Origin: an uncultured Collinsella sp. | GTDB taxonomy: Bacteria; Actinomycetota; Coriobacteriia; Coriobacteriales; Coriobacteriaceae | Direction of reading: 5' to 3' | NCBI GenBank assembly: GCA_900545165.1 | Contig: UQYA01000021.1 | Coordinates: forward strand, 1 to 23,555 | DNA: 23,555 nt | Translations under genes and position numbers: made by a program | The notes under the pieces: model-generated | Seen by the model: the letters and a program-made list of their open reading frames with translations, nothing else | Told to the model about the DNA's origin: nothing | The model's database searches: none | Shown: positions 1-8,142 of the stretch, piece after piece | How the letters are laid out: each line of letters starts with the position of its first letter | Numbering within the stretch: position 1 is the first letter of the stretch

Positions 1-2331
1 GATATAGCAGTGGTGCACCTTCTGGTTGCGCGCGAAATCCTCGGGGATGGTCTGCGCCGTAATGTCCTCCAACACCACGCCCGCGCGCGCGAGCTTGCGC
101 GTCTCGGGGCGGAAGCCGCGCAGGTTGCAGCTAAAGATGGCATGGCCGCCCTGTGCGAGCAGGCGCGATACGCCGGCTAAAAGCTCAACATGGTCGCGCT
201 GGACATCCCAGGTGCGGCGGCCCATCTTGGATGAGTTCGAAAACGTGGGCGGATCGACAAAAATCAGGTCCCAGCGGTTGCGCGTCTGGCGCTGGTCGCG
301 AATCCAGGCGAGCACGTCGTCGCGCACAAAATGATGCTGCGGACCAACAAAGCCGTTCTGGCGCATATTGCGCTCGGCCCAGTCCAGGTAGGTGTTGGAA
401 AGGTCGACTGTCACGGTTTCCTCGACGCCGCCGTCGGCCGCATAGCAGGTGGCGGTGCCGGTGTAGGCGAACAGGTTGAGGAAGCGGCGTGCCTGTTTGG
501 CGTGCTCGCGCACCAGGTTGCGGGTGACGCGGTGATCCAAGAAGATGCCCACATCCAGGTAGTCGTCAAAGTTGACGGCAAAGGTGAGTCCGCCCTCTTC
601 GATGAGCGGCAGGCGACGGCGCGCGATGTTGGCGCGCTCGCCCGAGCCACCCTTGCCGGCGCCCTGCTTGCCGTACTGCGAGCCGCCGCGCGAACGCATG
701 CGGGCCTTGGCGTGCACATGCTCGGCGGGAACATCTAGGATGCGCGGCGCGATGGCCAAGATGTCGAGCATGCGGGCCTGGGCCAGTGCGGGGTCGATGG
801 TCTTAGGTGCGGCGTATTCGGCGATGACGAGCCAGCGGCCCGGCGTCTGCGGGCAGCCCTCGTACAGGTCGATGGCGGCGGAGTAGTCGGGCAGGTCGGC
901 ATCGTAGACGCGGTAGCAGCTCACGCCCTCGCGCTTTGCCCACTTGCGGCGCAGACGGGCATTCTTGCGCAGGCGGTTGGCGAACTGCTCGGACTCGGGA
1001 ATGAGCACGGGCAGCGGCTTGCCGTCGCCCAAGTCGAGCGTGGCGGCAGGTTCGGGCATGGAGGAAGCGGCGGCTTCGTCTTGAGCGTCTGCGGTCTGCT
1101 CCTCGGCATCTGCGCTGGTCGCAGCTTCAAATGTCGCGGCGGCGTGGTCGAGCGAGGGCCAAACCTCAATAGCCGCCTCCTCGTTATTGGGCATAACGGC
1201 GATGGAGCGCGCGGGCTCGGCATGGAGCGCGCGGGCCATAAGGCCATCGCGGGTGAGTGCGGCGACCGGCGCCGCGGAAAGCTCGGGCGCGCGGCGCAGC
1301 TCGCCGACCAGCGTCATGGCGTCGTGCATGAGTGAAAGCGGTGTCTCGGTGGTGTCTGCGACTACGGCGGCTCCGGCGACGGCGCCAGCATGGTCCAGCA
1401 CGGTGGCGGACTTGGCGGCGCAAAAGTCGACAAAACGCTTGTAACCAGCGCTCTTGACCATGCGCTCGGCGGTCTTGCGAGCGGCGGGGTCGATGTCTGC
1501 GGCCACGATGCGCGCCTGCCGCTCGCGCGCTGCCGCCTCGCGCTCGCGCGCCTCGGCAAGCAGCTGCTCCCACAGAGCGGCGTCGTGCAGCTGCCAGCCC
1601 TCAAAGCCCCAGCGTTCGCGTGCAGCGCCCGGGGCGCGGTCGGTCAGAATGTTCACGGCCTCCAGCAGCAGACCGCCGCCGGCGCACGAGGCATCGATCA
1701 GCGTGGGAAGGGCTTCGTTCTCGTAATCGTCGGCCGTCAGCTCGCGCTCGCATAGTGCGGTCCAGCCGACCTGCGCCAGCACCAGGGCGGCGTAGTCGGG
1801 GCGCAACACGTGTGCGCCCTCGCCGGCACGAGTCGCAGCGGGCGGCAGGCGTTTGAACAGCGGGTCGCCCGAAAGGTCCAGGCTAATGCTCGCGCGACGC
1901 TGACGCAGCGAAAGCAGCAGGTGAACGTCGGGATCGGCGGCGTCGACATCGGCGCGACGGCCCGTGGTCTCGGCCAGACGGTCGCACAGCGCGTCCTTGG
2001 CGCGCAGGGACGAGAAGCGCGTGTTGCGCAGCTGCTCGGTCACGCCGCGGGCGGTGATGGCGATGGTGGCGCCGGGGCGGATGATGGTCTCCCAGGTGAT
2101 GTCGTAAACGCTATCGTACAGCTCGTCGGCATCCTGCGCCTCAAAGCGCCCGAGCACCGCAAACACGCGGCTCGCTAGGCGCGACCACAGACAGGCGCGG
2201 TAGCCTTCTTCGAGCTCGCCCTCAAATGTAGCGCGGCCCTTCAGCCGGCGAACATGCGAAAGCCCGAGGCGTTTAAACTCATCGGCGAGTGCGGACTCAA
2301 AGCCCTCGGGGCAGCTTGCGTAAAATTCCAT
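1..2331 (-). CDS. rlmL: Bifunctional 23S rRNA methyltransferase RlmKL (3' end outside window)
   Basis: Reading minus from the ATG at 2331, 777 codons run open to the window edge. The last residues visible (QKVHHCYI) align with the extreme C-terminus of E. coli RlmL, so only a few codons are missing. Family role: the N-terminal half (RlmL) makes m2G2445 and the C-terminal half (RlmK) makes m7G2069 in 23S rRNA. A THUMP domain lies near residues 50-150. The RlmK half keeps its SAM motif (LNLFAYTGTATCYAADGG) and DPPTFSNSSKM. The RlmL half looks degenerate: motif I reads DASCAGGGLLLEA instead of DPxCGSGTxLIEA, and VVADTTETPL stands where NPPYG is expected. An Ala/Glu-rich linker (about residues 395-430) and an Arg/Gly/Lys-rich insert (about 545-570) help make it longer than the 702-aa E. 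coli protein. The RBS GAGAGG lies just upstream. Identity is certain; loss of RlmL activity is inferred. Confidence 0.93.
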   Translation of the reverse strand, partial: MEFYASCPEGFESALADEFKRLGLSHVRRLKGRATFEGELEEGYRACLWSRLASRVFAVLGRFEAQDADELYDSVYDITWETIIRPGATIAITARGVTEQLRNTRFSSLRAKDALCDRLAETTGRRADVDAADPDVHLLLSLRQRRASISLDLSGDPLFKRLPPAATRAGEGAHVLRPDYAALVLAQVGWTALCERELTADDYENEALPTLIDASCAGGGLLLEAVNILTDRAPGAARERWGFEGWQLHDAALWEQLLAEAREREAAARERQARIVAADIDPAARKTAERMVKSAGYKRFVDFCAAKSATVLDHAGAVAGAAVVADTTETPLSLMHDAMTLVGELRRAPELSAAPVAALTRDGLMARALHAEPARSIAVMPNNEEAAIEVWPSLDHAAATFEAATSADAEEQTADAQDEAAASSMPEPAATLDLGDGKPLPVLIPESEQFANRLRKNARLRRKWAKREGVSCYRVYDADLPDYSAAIDLYEGCPQTPGRWLVIAEYAAPKTIDPALAQARMLDILAIAPRILDVPAEHVHAKARMRSRGGSQYGKQGAGKGGSGERANIARRRLPLIEEGGLTFAVNFDDYLDVGIFLDHRVTRNLVREHAKQARRFLNLFAYTGTATCYAADGGVEETVTVDLSNTYLDWAERNMRQNGFVGPQHHFVRDDVLAWIRDQRQTRNRWDLIFVDPPTFSNSSKMGRRTWDVQRDHVELLAGVSRLLAQGGHAIFSCNLRGFRPETRKLARAGVVLEDITAQTIPEDFARNQKVHHCYI

Positions 2332-2346
2332 GGGTGACCTCTCTGG

Positions 2347-2375
2347 TTGCGTCGCTCCATTATATGATGGATACT
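2347..2375 (+). promoter_or_regulatory. Candidate promoter of the HAD phosphatase gene
   Basis: TTGCGT (2347-2352), a 17-nt spacer, then GATACT (2370-2375), 31 nt before the ATG at 2407. Both boxes are partial matches to the sigma-70 consensus. The 75-bp gap between two divergent genes must contain both promoters, which supports the call. Confidence 0.4.
2359..2364 (-). promoter_or_regulatory. Candidate -10 box of rlmKL
   Basis: On the minus strand these bases read TATAAT, a perfect sigma-70 -10 hexamer, 27 nt before the rlmKL start codon. This would give a leader of about 20 nt. No good -35 is visible at the right spacing. The box lies inside the spacer of the candidate plus-strand promoter of the HAD gene, so the two promoters would overlap. 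Confidence 0.45.
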
Positions 2376-2406
2376 TCGTTTACTCTCGCCCCCGAAAGGA
2401 ACCCAT

Positions 2407-3234
2407 ATGATTGATGCGTGCCCCGATTCCGCCGTGCTCTTTTTTGACGTGGACGGCACGCTGACGTCGTTCGATCCCGACAACATGACCGACAAGGACT
2501 TTTCGGCGGTTCACCCCTCGCAGACGGTCGTCGAGGCGTTTCATCGTCTGCGCGACGCGGGACACCAGGCATTTATCTGCACGGGTCGTCCCCTGTGGCT
2601 CATCGCGGACAGCTTGCGTGCGCTCGACCCCGCGGGCATCGTTGCCATGGCAGGCGCCACGCTCGAGGTCGAGGGCCGCGTGGTGCATGAGGACTGCTTT
2701 GACGAAGACATTGTTGCGGAGCTCGCTCGCCGTATGGTCGCGGCAGGGATTGAAGCCTTTTTCGAGACCAACGTGGCTACTTTTGCCCTGGAACCCGCGG
2801 GCGTTGAGCAGTCGTCTCTGATCGGCACTTCTGTGGTGCACAGCACCGAGGAAATGCGCGTCGACGGCCGTCTGCGCGTGGGCAAGGTAGGCATCGTCGC
2901 GAGCGACCTGGCTCGCGTAGCCAACGATGATGGCTTTATCGATCGCGAGTTTGAGCTGTGCAACACCGGTGGTCAGAATCGCGAGCTGAGCCCCAAGGGC
3001 ATCGACAAGGGCGTGGGCGTGGCGCGAGCGCTGGAATACCTGGGTCGCACCGGCAACGCGCGCACCTTTGGCTTCGGCGATTCGGGTAACGACCTGGGCA
3101 TGCTCGCTGCGGTCGAGACGGCTGTCGCCATGGGCAACGCCATGCCCGAGGTCAAGGCGGTCGCCGACTACGTGACCGACGATGTCGCACACGACGGCAC
3201 CGTCACAGCGATGCAGCATTTCGGCCTCATCTAA
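2407..3234 (+). CDS. HAD superfamily hydrolase, Cof-type (subfamily IIB) phosphatase
   Basis: 275 aa, usual size for Cof-type HAD phosphatases, which hydrolyse sugar phosphates or other phosphorylated metabolites in the cytoplasm. Motif I is FFDVDGTLT with nucleophile Asp14 and acid/base Asp16. Motif II is ICTGRP, a Lys in GKVGIV gives motif III, and GFGDSGNDLGML is motif IV for Mg2+ binding. The cap domain sits between motifs II and III, as in type IIB. AAAGGA precedes the ATG at good spacing. The transaldolase-family gene follows on the same strand after 193 nt, so a role in sugar-phosphate metabolism is plausible, but the substrate cannot be read from sequence. Confidence 0.9.
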   Translation: MIDACPDSAVLFFDVDGTLTSFDPDNMTDKDFSAVHPSQTVVEAFHRLRDAGHQAFICTGRPLWLIADSLRALDPAGIVAMAGATLEVEGRVVHEDCFDEDIVAELARRMVAAGIEAFFETNVATFALEPAGVEQSSLIGTSVVHSTEEMRVDGRLRVGKVGIVASDLARVANDDGFIDREFELCNTGGQNRELSPKGIDKGVGVARALEYLGRTGNARTFGFGDSGNDLGMLAAVETAVAMGNAMPEVKAVADYVTDDVAHDGTVTAMQHFGLI

Positions 3235-3427
3235 TGAATCCCGCGTTCTGACGTTTGCTCAAACTGCGACTCTTTGCTTTTGCATGCTCAATCGATTTAT
3301 CAATCCAAACACTGAGGTGTTTATACCGTTCGCCGAGAAGATAAAAACCCGCAGCTCACGCCTTGATAAACATAGGTAAAGTGTTTAGCAGTTTATCGGC
3401 CGTATGCTAACGAAAGGAATCAGGCAG

Positions 3428-4132
3428 ATGGCAATCAAGGTGTTCGCTGACGGTGCAAACCTCGAGGGCATGCTCGACATGTACGAGAACGGCAACGTTC
3501 AGGGTTTCACGACCAACCCGTCCCTTATGAAGAAGGGCGGCGTGACGGATTACCGCGCGTTTGCCAAGGAGGTCCTGACTCACATCACCGATGTGTCCGT
3601 CTCGTTTGAGGTCTTTGCCGACGACGTCGAGACCATGGAGGTCGAGGCCCGCGAGATCGCTACCTGGGCCGAGAACGTCTACGTCAAGATTCCGTGCGTG
3701 ACCACCAAGGGCGAGTCCACCGCCGAGCTGGTCCGCAAGCTTTCGGCCGACGGCATCAAGGTCAACGTCACCACCATCTTTACGCCTACGCAGGTCGATG
3801 AGATGGTCGAGGCCGTTGACGCCGAGACGCCGTCCATCATCTCGCTCTTTGCCGGCCGTATCGCCGACACCGGCGTCGACCCCATTCCGTTTGTGACGGA
3901 GTCGGTCAAGAAGGCCGCCGCCAAGCCCAACTGCGAGGTCCTGTGGGCGTCCACGCGCGAGCTCATCAACATCTACCAGGCCGAAGCCTGCGGTTGTCAG
4001 ATCATCACGGTGCCTAACAGCATCCTGGCCAAGCGCAAGAACATCGGCCGTGACCCGTACGAGGTTTCGCTCGACACCGTGCGCGGCTTTGCCAAGGATA
4101 TCGCGGCACTCGGTTTCCATATTCTGCCGTAA
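3428..4132 (+). CDS. Transaldolase / fructose-6-phosphate aldolase family protein
   Basis: 234 aa from the ATG at 3428, chosen because GAAAGGA lies 8-9 nt upstream; an earlier in-frame ATG (3404) precedes that RBS. The single-domain TIM-barrel (TalC/Fsa/MipB) family uses a Schiff-base lysine to transfer or cleave dihydroxyacetone units. Visible landmarks are GFTTNPSLM (residues 26-34), the catalytic-lysine strand NVYVKIP (Lys87), the VNVTTIFT strand and LWASTREL. The length fits the short transaldolase/FSA group (about 215-240 aa) rather than classical transaldolases of more than 310 aa. Sequence cannot separate true transaldolase from FSA activity. The C-terminus LGFHILP is echoed by a scar 130-155 nt downstream. 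Confidence 0.9.
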   Translation: MAIKVFADGANLEGMLDMYENGNVQGFTTNPSLMKKGGVTDYRAFAKEVLTHITDVSVSFEVFADDVETMEVEAREIATWAENVYVKIPCVTTKGESTAELVRKLSADGIKVNVTTIFTPTQVDEMVEAVDAETPSIISLFAGRIADTGVDPIPFVTESVKKAAAKPNCEVLWASTRELINIYQAEACGCQIITVPNSILAKRKNIGRDPYEVSLDTVRGFAKDIAALGFHILP

Positions 4133-4162
4133 CGCGAACACTGGCTGCGCCGCGGGCTGTTC

Positions 4163-4234
4163 GCCCCGGCCTTTCCTTTCCCTATCGCTCACGCGCTTCG
4201 CGAGGGTCGCGCTAGGCAAAGGAAAGGCCGGGGC
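4163..4234. repeat. Long inverted repeat downstream of the aldolase gene
   Basis: Perfect 17-bp arms (4163-4179 and 4218-4234; core CCCCGGCCTTTCCTTT) extend, after one C-C mismatch, by four more pairs (CCTA/TAGG). The loop contains a smaller CGCG hairpin. It begins 31 nt after the aldolase stop and could protect or end the mRNA, but no T-run follows, so it is not a standard intrinsic terminator. Confidence 0.8.
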
Positions 4235-4264
4235 TGCCGACACGAGCTTGCCGGTAGGTTGGTA

Positions 4265-4288
4265 ATCGGCCTCCATATCCTGCCGTAG
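4265..4288 (+). pseudogene. Scar resembling the 3' end of the aldolase gene
   Basis: These 24 nt match the last 24 nt of the aldolase gene (4109-4132) at 19 positions and in frame spell IGLHILP-stop, against LGFHILP-stop in the intact gene. The differences are mostly transitions. No homology is visible upstream, so this may be the remnant of a second copy or of an older 3' end displaced by insertion of 4133-4264. Chance cannot be ruled out for so short a match. Confidence 0.4.
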
Positions 4289-4310
4289 GCAAAGGTACCC
4301 CCGCCTGCGC

Positions 4311-4482
4311 CGTGCAAAATCGCGAGTATTCAGCAAGGTAAAGGCTTTTACCAGCTAGCTGAAGCACGGAATAGCCCCCGTTTTGGCTCTGACGACGCTA
4401 AAACGGGGGCTGTTTTTTGCTTTTTCGTCTCTGAGGGGCATCAGGAACGGCGGAATTTGCAGAATACTCGCGATTTTGCACG
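4311..4482. repeat. 172-bp inverted-repeat element enclosing a terminator
   Basis: Perfect 21-bp arms at 4311-4331 and 4462-4482 (core TGCAAAATCGCGAGTATTC) extend by GCAA/TTGC after one mismatch. The 130-bp interior contains the separate 12-bp terminator hairpin at 4373-4411. The element lies between two convergent genes, and its right end is 33 nt beyond the tex stop codon. Confidence 0.85.
4373..4425 (+). terminator. Rho-independent terminator
   Basis: Perfect 12-bp stem AGCCCCCGTTTT (4373-4384) / AAAACGGGGGCT (4400-4411) with a 15-nt loop, followed by GTTTTTTGCTTTTT on the plus strand. Its orientation would stop transcripts from the aldolase gene 240 nt upstream. There is no T-run on the minus side, so it should not serve tex well. 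Confidence 0.85.
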
Positions 4483-4514
4483 TCGCGAGAGGGGGGGACC
4501 CTTGCTTTGGCGGT

Positions 4515-6662
4515 TTACTTCCCCTGCACCATGGTGAGGGAGATCTTTTTGCGGTCGCGGTCGACCTTCTCTACCCACACCTTTACCGTGTCGCCGACGC
4601 GTACCACGTCGCTCGGGTGCTTGACGAAGCGGTTGGCCAGCTTGGAGATGTGCACGAGGCCGTCCTGGTGCACGCCCACGTCGACGAAGGCGCCAAAGTC
4701 GACGACGTTGCGCACCGTGCCCTTGAGTTCCATGCCGGGCTCCAGGTCGTCGATAGAAAGTGCCGAGCGGCTAAAGACCACCTCGGGCGCGTCGTCGCGC
4801 GGGTCGCGACCGGGCTTCTTGAGCTCGTTGACGATGTCGATGAGCGTGAGGGTGCCGCAGTCCAGATCGCTTGCCAGCGCCGAGATGCTGCCCAGACGGC
4901 GCTCGATGTCGGGCACGCCGCCACGGCTGAGCTCACTGGCCGCCACACCTGCGCGCTCCAGGACGGCCGTGGCCACCTCGTAGCTCTCGGGGTGGACGCT
5001 TGTCGCGTCGAGTGGGTTCCTGCCGCCGCTAATGCGCAGGAAGCCCGCGGCGTTGAGATATGCCTTGGGTCCCAGCTTGGGGACCTTCTTGAGCTGGCGG
5101 CGATCGGTAAAGGCGCCGTTTTCCTCGCGGTAGGCCACGATGTTTTTGGCCACGCTCGGCGTGATGCCCGATACGTATCCCAGCAGGCTCGCGCTCGCGG
5201 TGTTTACGTCGACGCCCACGCGGTTGACGACGTCCTCAACCACGTGGCCCAGGGTGCGCGAAAGCTCGGTCTGGTCAAGGTCGTGCTGGTACTGGCCCAC
5301 GCCGATGGACTGGGGCGGGATCTTGACGAGCTCTGCCAGCGGGTCCTGCAGGCGGCGGCCCAGGCTCATGGCGCCACGCACGGTGACGTCCAGGTCGGGA
5401 TACTCCTGGCTGGCGAGCTCGGAGGCGGAGTACACCGATGCGCCGGCCTCGTTGACGATGGTGTATCGCAGCTCAGGCGCCTGCTCGGCGATGAACTCCG
5501 AGACGACTTCCTCGGTCTCGCGGCTGGCGGTGCCATTGCCGATGACGATGGTGTTAACGCCGTCCTTCTTGACGAGGCGGGCGAGCTCGCGCTTGGTGCC
5601 GGCGACGTCGTGGCGCGGCTTGGTGGGGTAGACCACGCCGTGGTCGAGCAGCTTGCCGGTCTCGTCCATGACGGCGACCTTGCAGCCGGTGCGGTAGCCC
5701 GGATCGAGCGCGAGCACACGGGCGCCGCGCACGGGGCGTGCCGAGAGCAGGCCCTCGAGATTCTTGGCAAAGACATTGATGGCCTCGGTCTGCGCGCGGA
5801 CGGTGAGTTTGGCGCGGGCCTCGCGCTCCAGCGAGGGGGCCATGAGGCGCTTGTAACCGTCAGCGATGGCGGCATCGAAGATGGGAGCAAACACGCCCTG
5901 GCGTCGGGGCCAACGGCTGCCGAGGCGTGCCGTGGCGGCAGCGCCGTCGACGTTCATGCGCACGCGGAGCTTGCCCTCGCGCTCACCGCGGTCGATAGCC
6001 AGCACGCGGTGGTTGGGTATACGGCGCAGCGGCTCGTCAAAGTTGTAGTAGGGCTCGTAGGGGGTCTTCTCGGTGGGGTCGGTGGCCTCGACGACGATGT
6101 CGGCGGTGTTTTGCGTAAAGGCGCGCAGATCGGCGACGTTCTCCGGGTCCTCGGCTACCGTCTCGGCCACGATGTCGGCGGCGCCGGCGAGCGCCTTTTC
6201 GGGCGTGTCGAAGCCGGCCTCCTCATTGACGTATGCTGCGGCGGCGTCGAGCGCACTGCCCTTGGCCGAGGCCTGCATGATGATCATGTTGGCGAGCGGC
6301 TCCAGGCCGGCCTCGCGGGCCTTCTGCGCGCGAGTCATGCGCTTTTTGCGGTAGGGCTTGTAGAGGTCCTCGACACGCTGGAGCTGCGTGGCCTCGCGAA
6401 TCTGCTGCTCGAGTTCGGGCGTGAGTTTGCCCTGGGCGTCGATGAGCAGGATGACGTCCTCTTTACGCTGCTCAAGATTGCGCAGGTAGGACAGGCGCTC
6501 GTCGAGCGCGCGCAGGGCGACGTCGTCCATGCCGCCCGTTGCTTCCTTGCGGTAGCGCGAAATAAAGGGGATGGTGTTGCCCTCGTCGATGAGCTTGACG
6601 GCCGCCTCGATGTTGGCGGCCTTAAGGTTGAGCTCGCGGGCGAGCTGGGCGATAAGATCCAT
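4515..6662 (-). CDS. tex: Tex-family RNA-binding transcription accessory protein
   Basis: 715 aa starting MDLIAQLAREL; the ATG at 6662 is chosen because AAGGAG lies 6 nt upstream. Tex (YhgF in E. coli) is a cytoplasmic nucleic-acid-binding protein linked to transcription and RNA turnover. Domains in order: helical Tex N-terminus (FISRYRKEATGGMDD at about residues 35-50; LYKPYRKKRMTRAQKA at about 100-115), a YqgF/RNase H-like fold (RVLALDPGYRTGCKVAV), helix-hairpin-helix repeats (VGVDVNTASASLLGYVSGI), and a C-terminal S1 domain from about residue 645 (GTVRNVVDFGAFVDVG, HISKLAN). The length is slightly below E. coli YhgF (773 aa). It appears monocistronic, with an inverted-repeat element beginning 82 nt upstream of its start. 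Confidence 0.96.
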   Translation of the reverse strand: MDLIAQLARELNLKAANIEAAVKLIDEGNTIPFISRYRKEATGGMDDVALRALDERLSYLRNLEQRKEDVILLIDAQGKLTPELEQQIREATQLQRVEDLYKPYRKKRMTRAQKAREAGLEPLANMIIMQASAKGSALDAAAAYVNEEAGFDTPEKALAGAADIVAETVAEDPENVADLRAFTQNTADIVVEATDPTEKTPYEPYYNFDEPLRRIPNHRVLAIDRGEREGKLRVRMNVDGAAATARLGSRWPRRQGVFAPIFDAAIADGYKRLMAPSLEREARAKLTVRAQTEAINVFAKNLEGLLSARPVRGARVLALDPGYRTGCKVAVMDETGKLLDHGVVYPTKPRHDVAGTKRELARLVKKDGVNTIVIGNGTASRETEEVVSEFIAEQAPELRYTIVNEAGASVYSASELASQEYPDLDVTVRGAMSLGRRLQDPLAELVKIPPQSIGVGQYQHDLDQTELSRTLGHVVEDVVNRVGVDVNTASASLLGYVSGITPSVAKNIVAYREENGAFTDRRQLKKVPKLGPKAYLNAAGFLRISGGRNPLDATSVHPESYEVATAVLERAGVAASELSRGGVPDIERRLGSISALASDLDCGTLTLIDIVNELKKPGRDPRDDAPEVVFSRSALSIDDLEPGMELKGTVRNVVDFGAFVDVGVHQDGLVHISKLANRFVKHPSDVVRVGDTVKVWVEKVDRDRKKISLTMVQGK

Positions 6663-6743
6663 GGGACTCCTTGCGTTTAAGGTGCGTTTGCAGCACAGGG
6701 CTACCAAGGATACCACCCGTTTCAAAAGACTGTTTTGGGCCCT

Positions 6744-6904
6744 CGCCACGAAAACGACCTATCTACTACGTTTGAACCGTATGGGTCGACCATCCCCCGG
6801 TTTTCCGAAAATACGCAAGCCGTTTACCTGCGGTTTTATTTCGCGAAATTCGGTATGGTTGAGGGTGGTCGGTTAAACGTAGTAGATAGGCCCATTTCGT
6901 GGCG
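6744..6904. repeat. 161-bp inverted-repeat (MITE-like) element, copy A
   Basis: Left arm 6744-6778 and right arm 6871-6904 pair over 10 bp (CGCCACGAAA), then a 4-nt mismatch, 16 bp (CCTATCTACTACGTTT) and AACC after a one-base bulge. The interior 6794-6859 read on the minus strand is homologous to 22491-22556 inside another inverted repeat, sharing AAAACCGCAGGTA and GGCTTGC. No protein is plausible. It sits upstream of tex in a 409-bp gap otherwise containing only the terminator at 6971-7000. Confidence 0.8.
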
Positions 6905-6964
6905 AACGAATCGGGCCGAGGTGCAAAATAGCCCCCCACCCCAGAAAAATCGTCGGCAAGGTAG

Positions 6965-7000
6965 CAAAATGCCCCGCGGGCAGGAGGCTGCTCGCGGGGC
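6965..7000 (-). terminator. Terminator of the Gfo/Idh operon
   Basis: 13-bp arms (6971-6983 and 6988-7000) with one mismatch and a 4-nt loop. Read on the minus strand, the hairpin GCCCCGCGAGCAG... is followed by ATTTTGC. It lies about 70 nt past the stop codon of the Gfo/Idh gene, the last gene of the SDR-MFS-Gfo/Idh operon. Confidence 0.7.
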
Positions 7001-7071
7001 AAAGAAGAGGGGCTTATTGGTGGCGGACCGAGGGGTTCGGCATGGGGTTTGCCGCGGTCGCTCTTAAGGCA

Positions 7072-8112
7072 TTACAGCTCGACGAGCTGGCCGGTCTCGG
7101 CGGCCTCCTTGATGGCGTTAAGCAGCGTGAGCGTCTTGACGTTATCGGCGGGGGTCACGACGGGCTCGACCTCGCGGCGGACGACCTTCACAAAGTGCTT
7201 GAGCTGCATCTTGTGCGGCAGCGCCGGGTCCACAGCCGGGATCTCCATCTGCAGCGGCTTGTGCCAGTTAGAGGCACCGTCGTAGGAGAACTGGTGCAGG
7301 CGGGGCAGCGACAGGGCGCCCTTAGTGCCGCCGATAAAGTAGGCGTCGGCGTCGAAGGGGCGGTACTGCGGATCCTCGCGAGCGGTTGCCTCCCAGTTCC
7401 AGGGGCTGGCGGTGGCGTCGGAGATGGTCATGCTCGCAAGCGCGCCATCGGCAAAACGGACGTTGACCACGGCGGAGTCCTCGGTCTCAAAACCGCGGGC
7501 GGCGCTGGACTGCATACCCTGGACGGCAACGGGCTCGCCCAGCAGATAGCGGAGCAGGTCGACGTCGTGAACCAGGTTGACCAGGATCGGGCCGGCACCC
7601 TTCTTGCGGCGCCACTCGACATCGAAATACTCGTCATTCTTATAGATCATGTAGTGGAAGCTCGACACGGTGAGCTTGCCCAGCTCGCCGGACTCGATGA
7701 TCTCCTTGGCCTTGTTGACGAAGGGGTTGTGGCGACGGTGCTGGCCCACGAGCACGGGCACGCCGGCGGTCTCGGCCTCGGCGGCGAAAGCCTGGGCATC
7801 CTCAAGATCGTTGGAGATCGGCTTTTCGACCAGCGGCACGATGTTGCGCTTCACAGCCTCGCGAGCAACGCCCAAGTGCAGGTCGTTGGGGGTGGCGATA
7901 ATGACGGCCTCGGGCTTGACCTCGTCCATCATCTGGGCGGGATCGGTGTAAAACGGCACGCCGGCAGTCTCGGCCGTGGCGCGGGCGCCCTCAAAGGCGT
8001 CGGCGATGGCGACGAGCTCGGCCTCGGGCTCCTCGGTGACAAAGCGGATGTGGTTGCGGCCCATGGCGCCGGCGCCGATAACGGCAATGCGGACGGGGTT
8101 GAGCTCAGACAT
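7072..8112 (-). CDS. Gfo/Idh/MocA family NAD(P)-dependent oxidoreductase
   Basis: 346 aa, normal for the family, whose members oxidise or reduce sugars, inositols and related polyols in the cytoplasm. The N-terminal Rossmann fold starts with VRIAVIGAGAMGRNH (GxGxxG, residues 12-17). The family signature EKP is at residues 96-98 (PLVEKPISND), with Lys97 the expected catalytic-site lysine. A C-terminal alpha/beta domain begins near residue 125. GGAG precedes the ATG. It is the last gene of an operon after the SDR and MFS genes, with a 69-bp gap that contains a palindrome and a hairpin. Substrate unknown; inositol- or sugar-like is a family-based guess. Confidence 0.92.
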   Translation of the reverse strand: MSELNPVRIAVIGAGAMGRNHIRFVTEEPEAELVAIADAFEGARATAETAGVPFYTDPAQMMDEVKPEAVIIATPNDLHLGVAREAVKRNIVPLVEKPISNDLEDAQAFAAEAETAGVPVLVGQHRRHNPFVNKAKEIIESGELGKLTVSSFHYMIYKNDEYFDVEWRRKKGAGPILVNLVHDVDLLRYLLGEPVAVQGMQSSAARGFETEDSAVVNVRFADGALASMTISDATASPWNWEATAREDPQYRPFDADAYFIGGTKGALSLPRLHQFSYDGASNWHKPLQMEIPAVDPALPHKMQLKHFVKVVRREVEPVVTPADNVKTLTLLNAIKEAAETGQLVEL

Positions 8113-8126
8113 TTCGACTCCTTAAT

Positions 8127-8139
8127 ACTGGTGACCAGT
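8127..8139. promoter_or_regulatory. Perfect palindrome ACTGGTGACCAGT, possible operator
   Basis: A 6+1+6 perfect palindrome 14-26 nt upstream of the Gfo/Idh start codon. TGGT/ACCA half-sites are typical of GntR-family operators. No GntR gene is present in the window, so the binding protein would be encoded elsewhere. Confidence 0.35.
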
Positions 8140-8142
8140 GGA

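Noticed and set aside
3404..3427. Upstream ATG for the aldolase gene
   Set aside because: It lies before the GAAAGGA ribosome site and the extra residues are not family-like; ATG 3428 has proper spacing.
4383..6680. 765-codon open frame on the plus strand opposite tex
   Set aside because: Shadow of tex produced by GC-rich third codon positions. It has no family motifs and a Val/Gly/Leu/Ala/Asp-rich composition, whereas the minus frame has complete Tex domains.
6663..6749. Longer N-terminus for Tex starting at 6749
   Set aside because: AAGGAG sits directly before ATG 6662, and MDLIAQLAREL matches the usual start of the Tex N-terminal domain. The longer form would also run into the inverted-repeat element.
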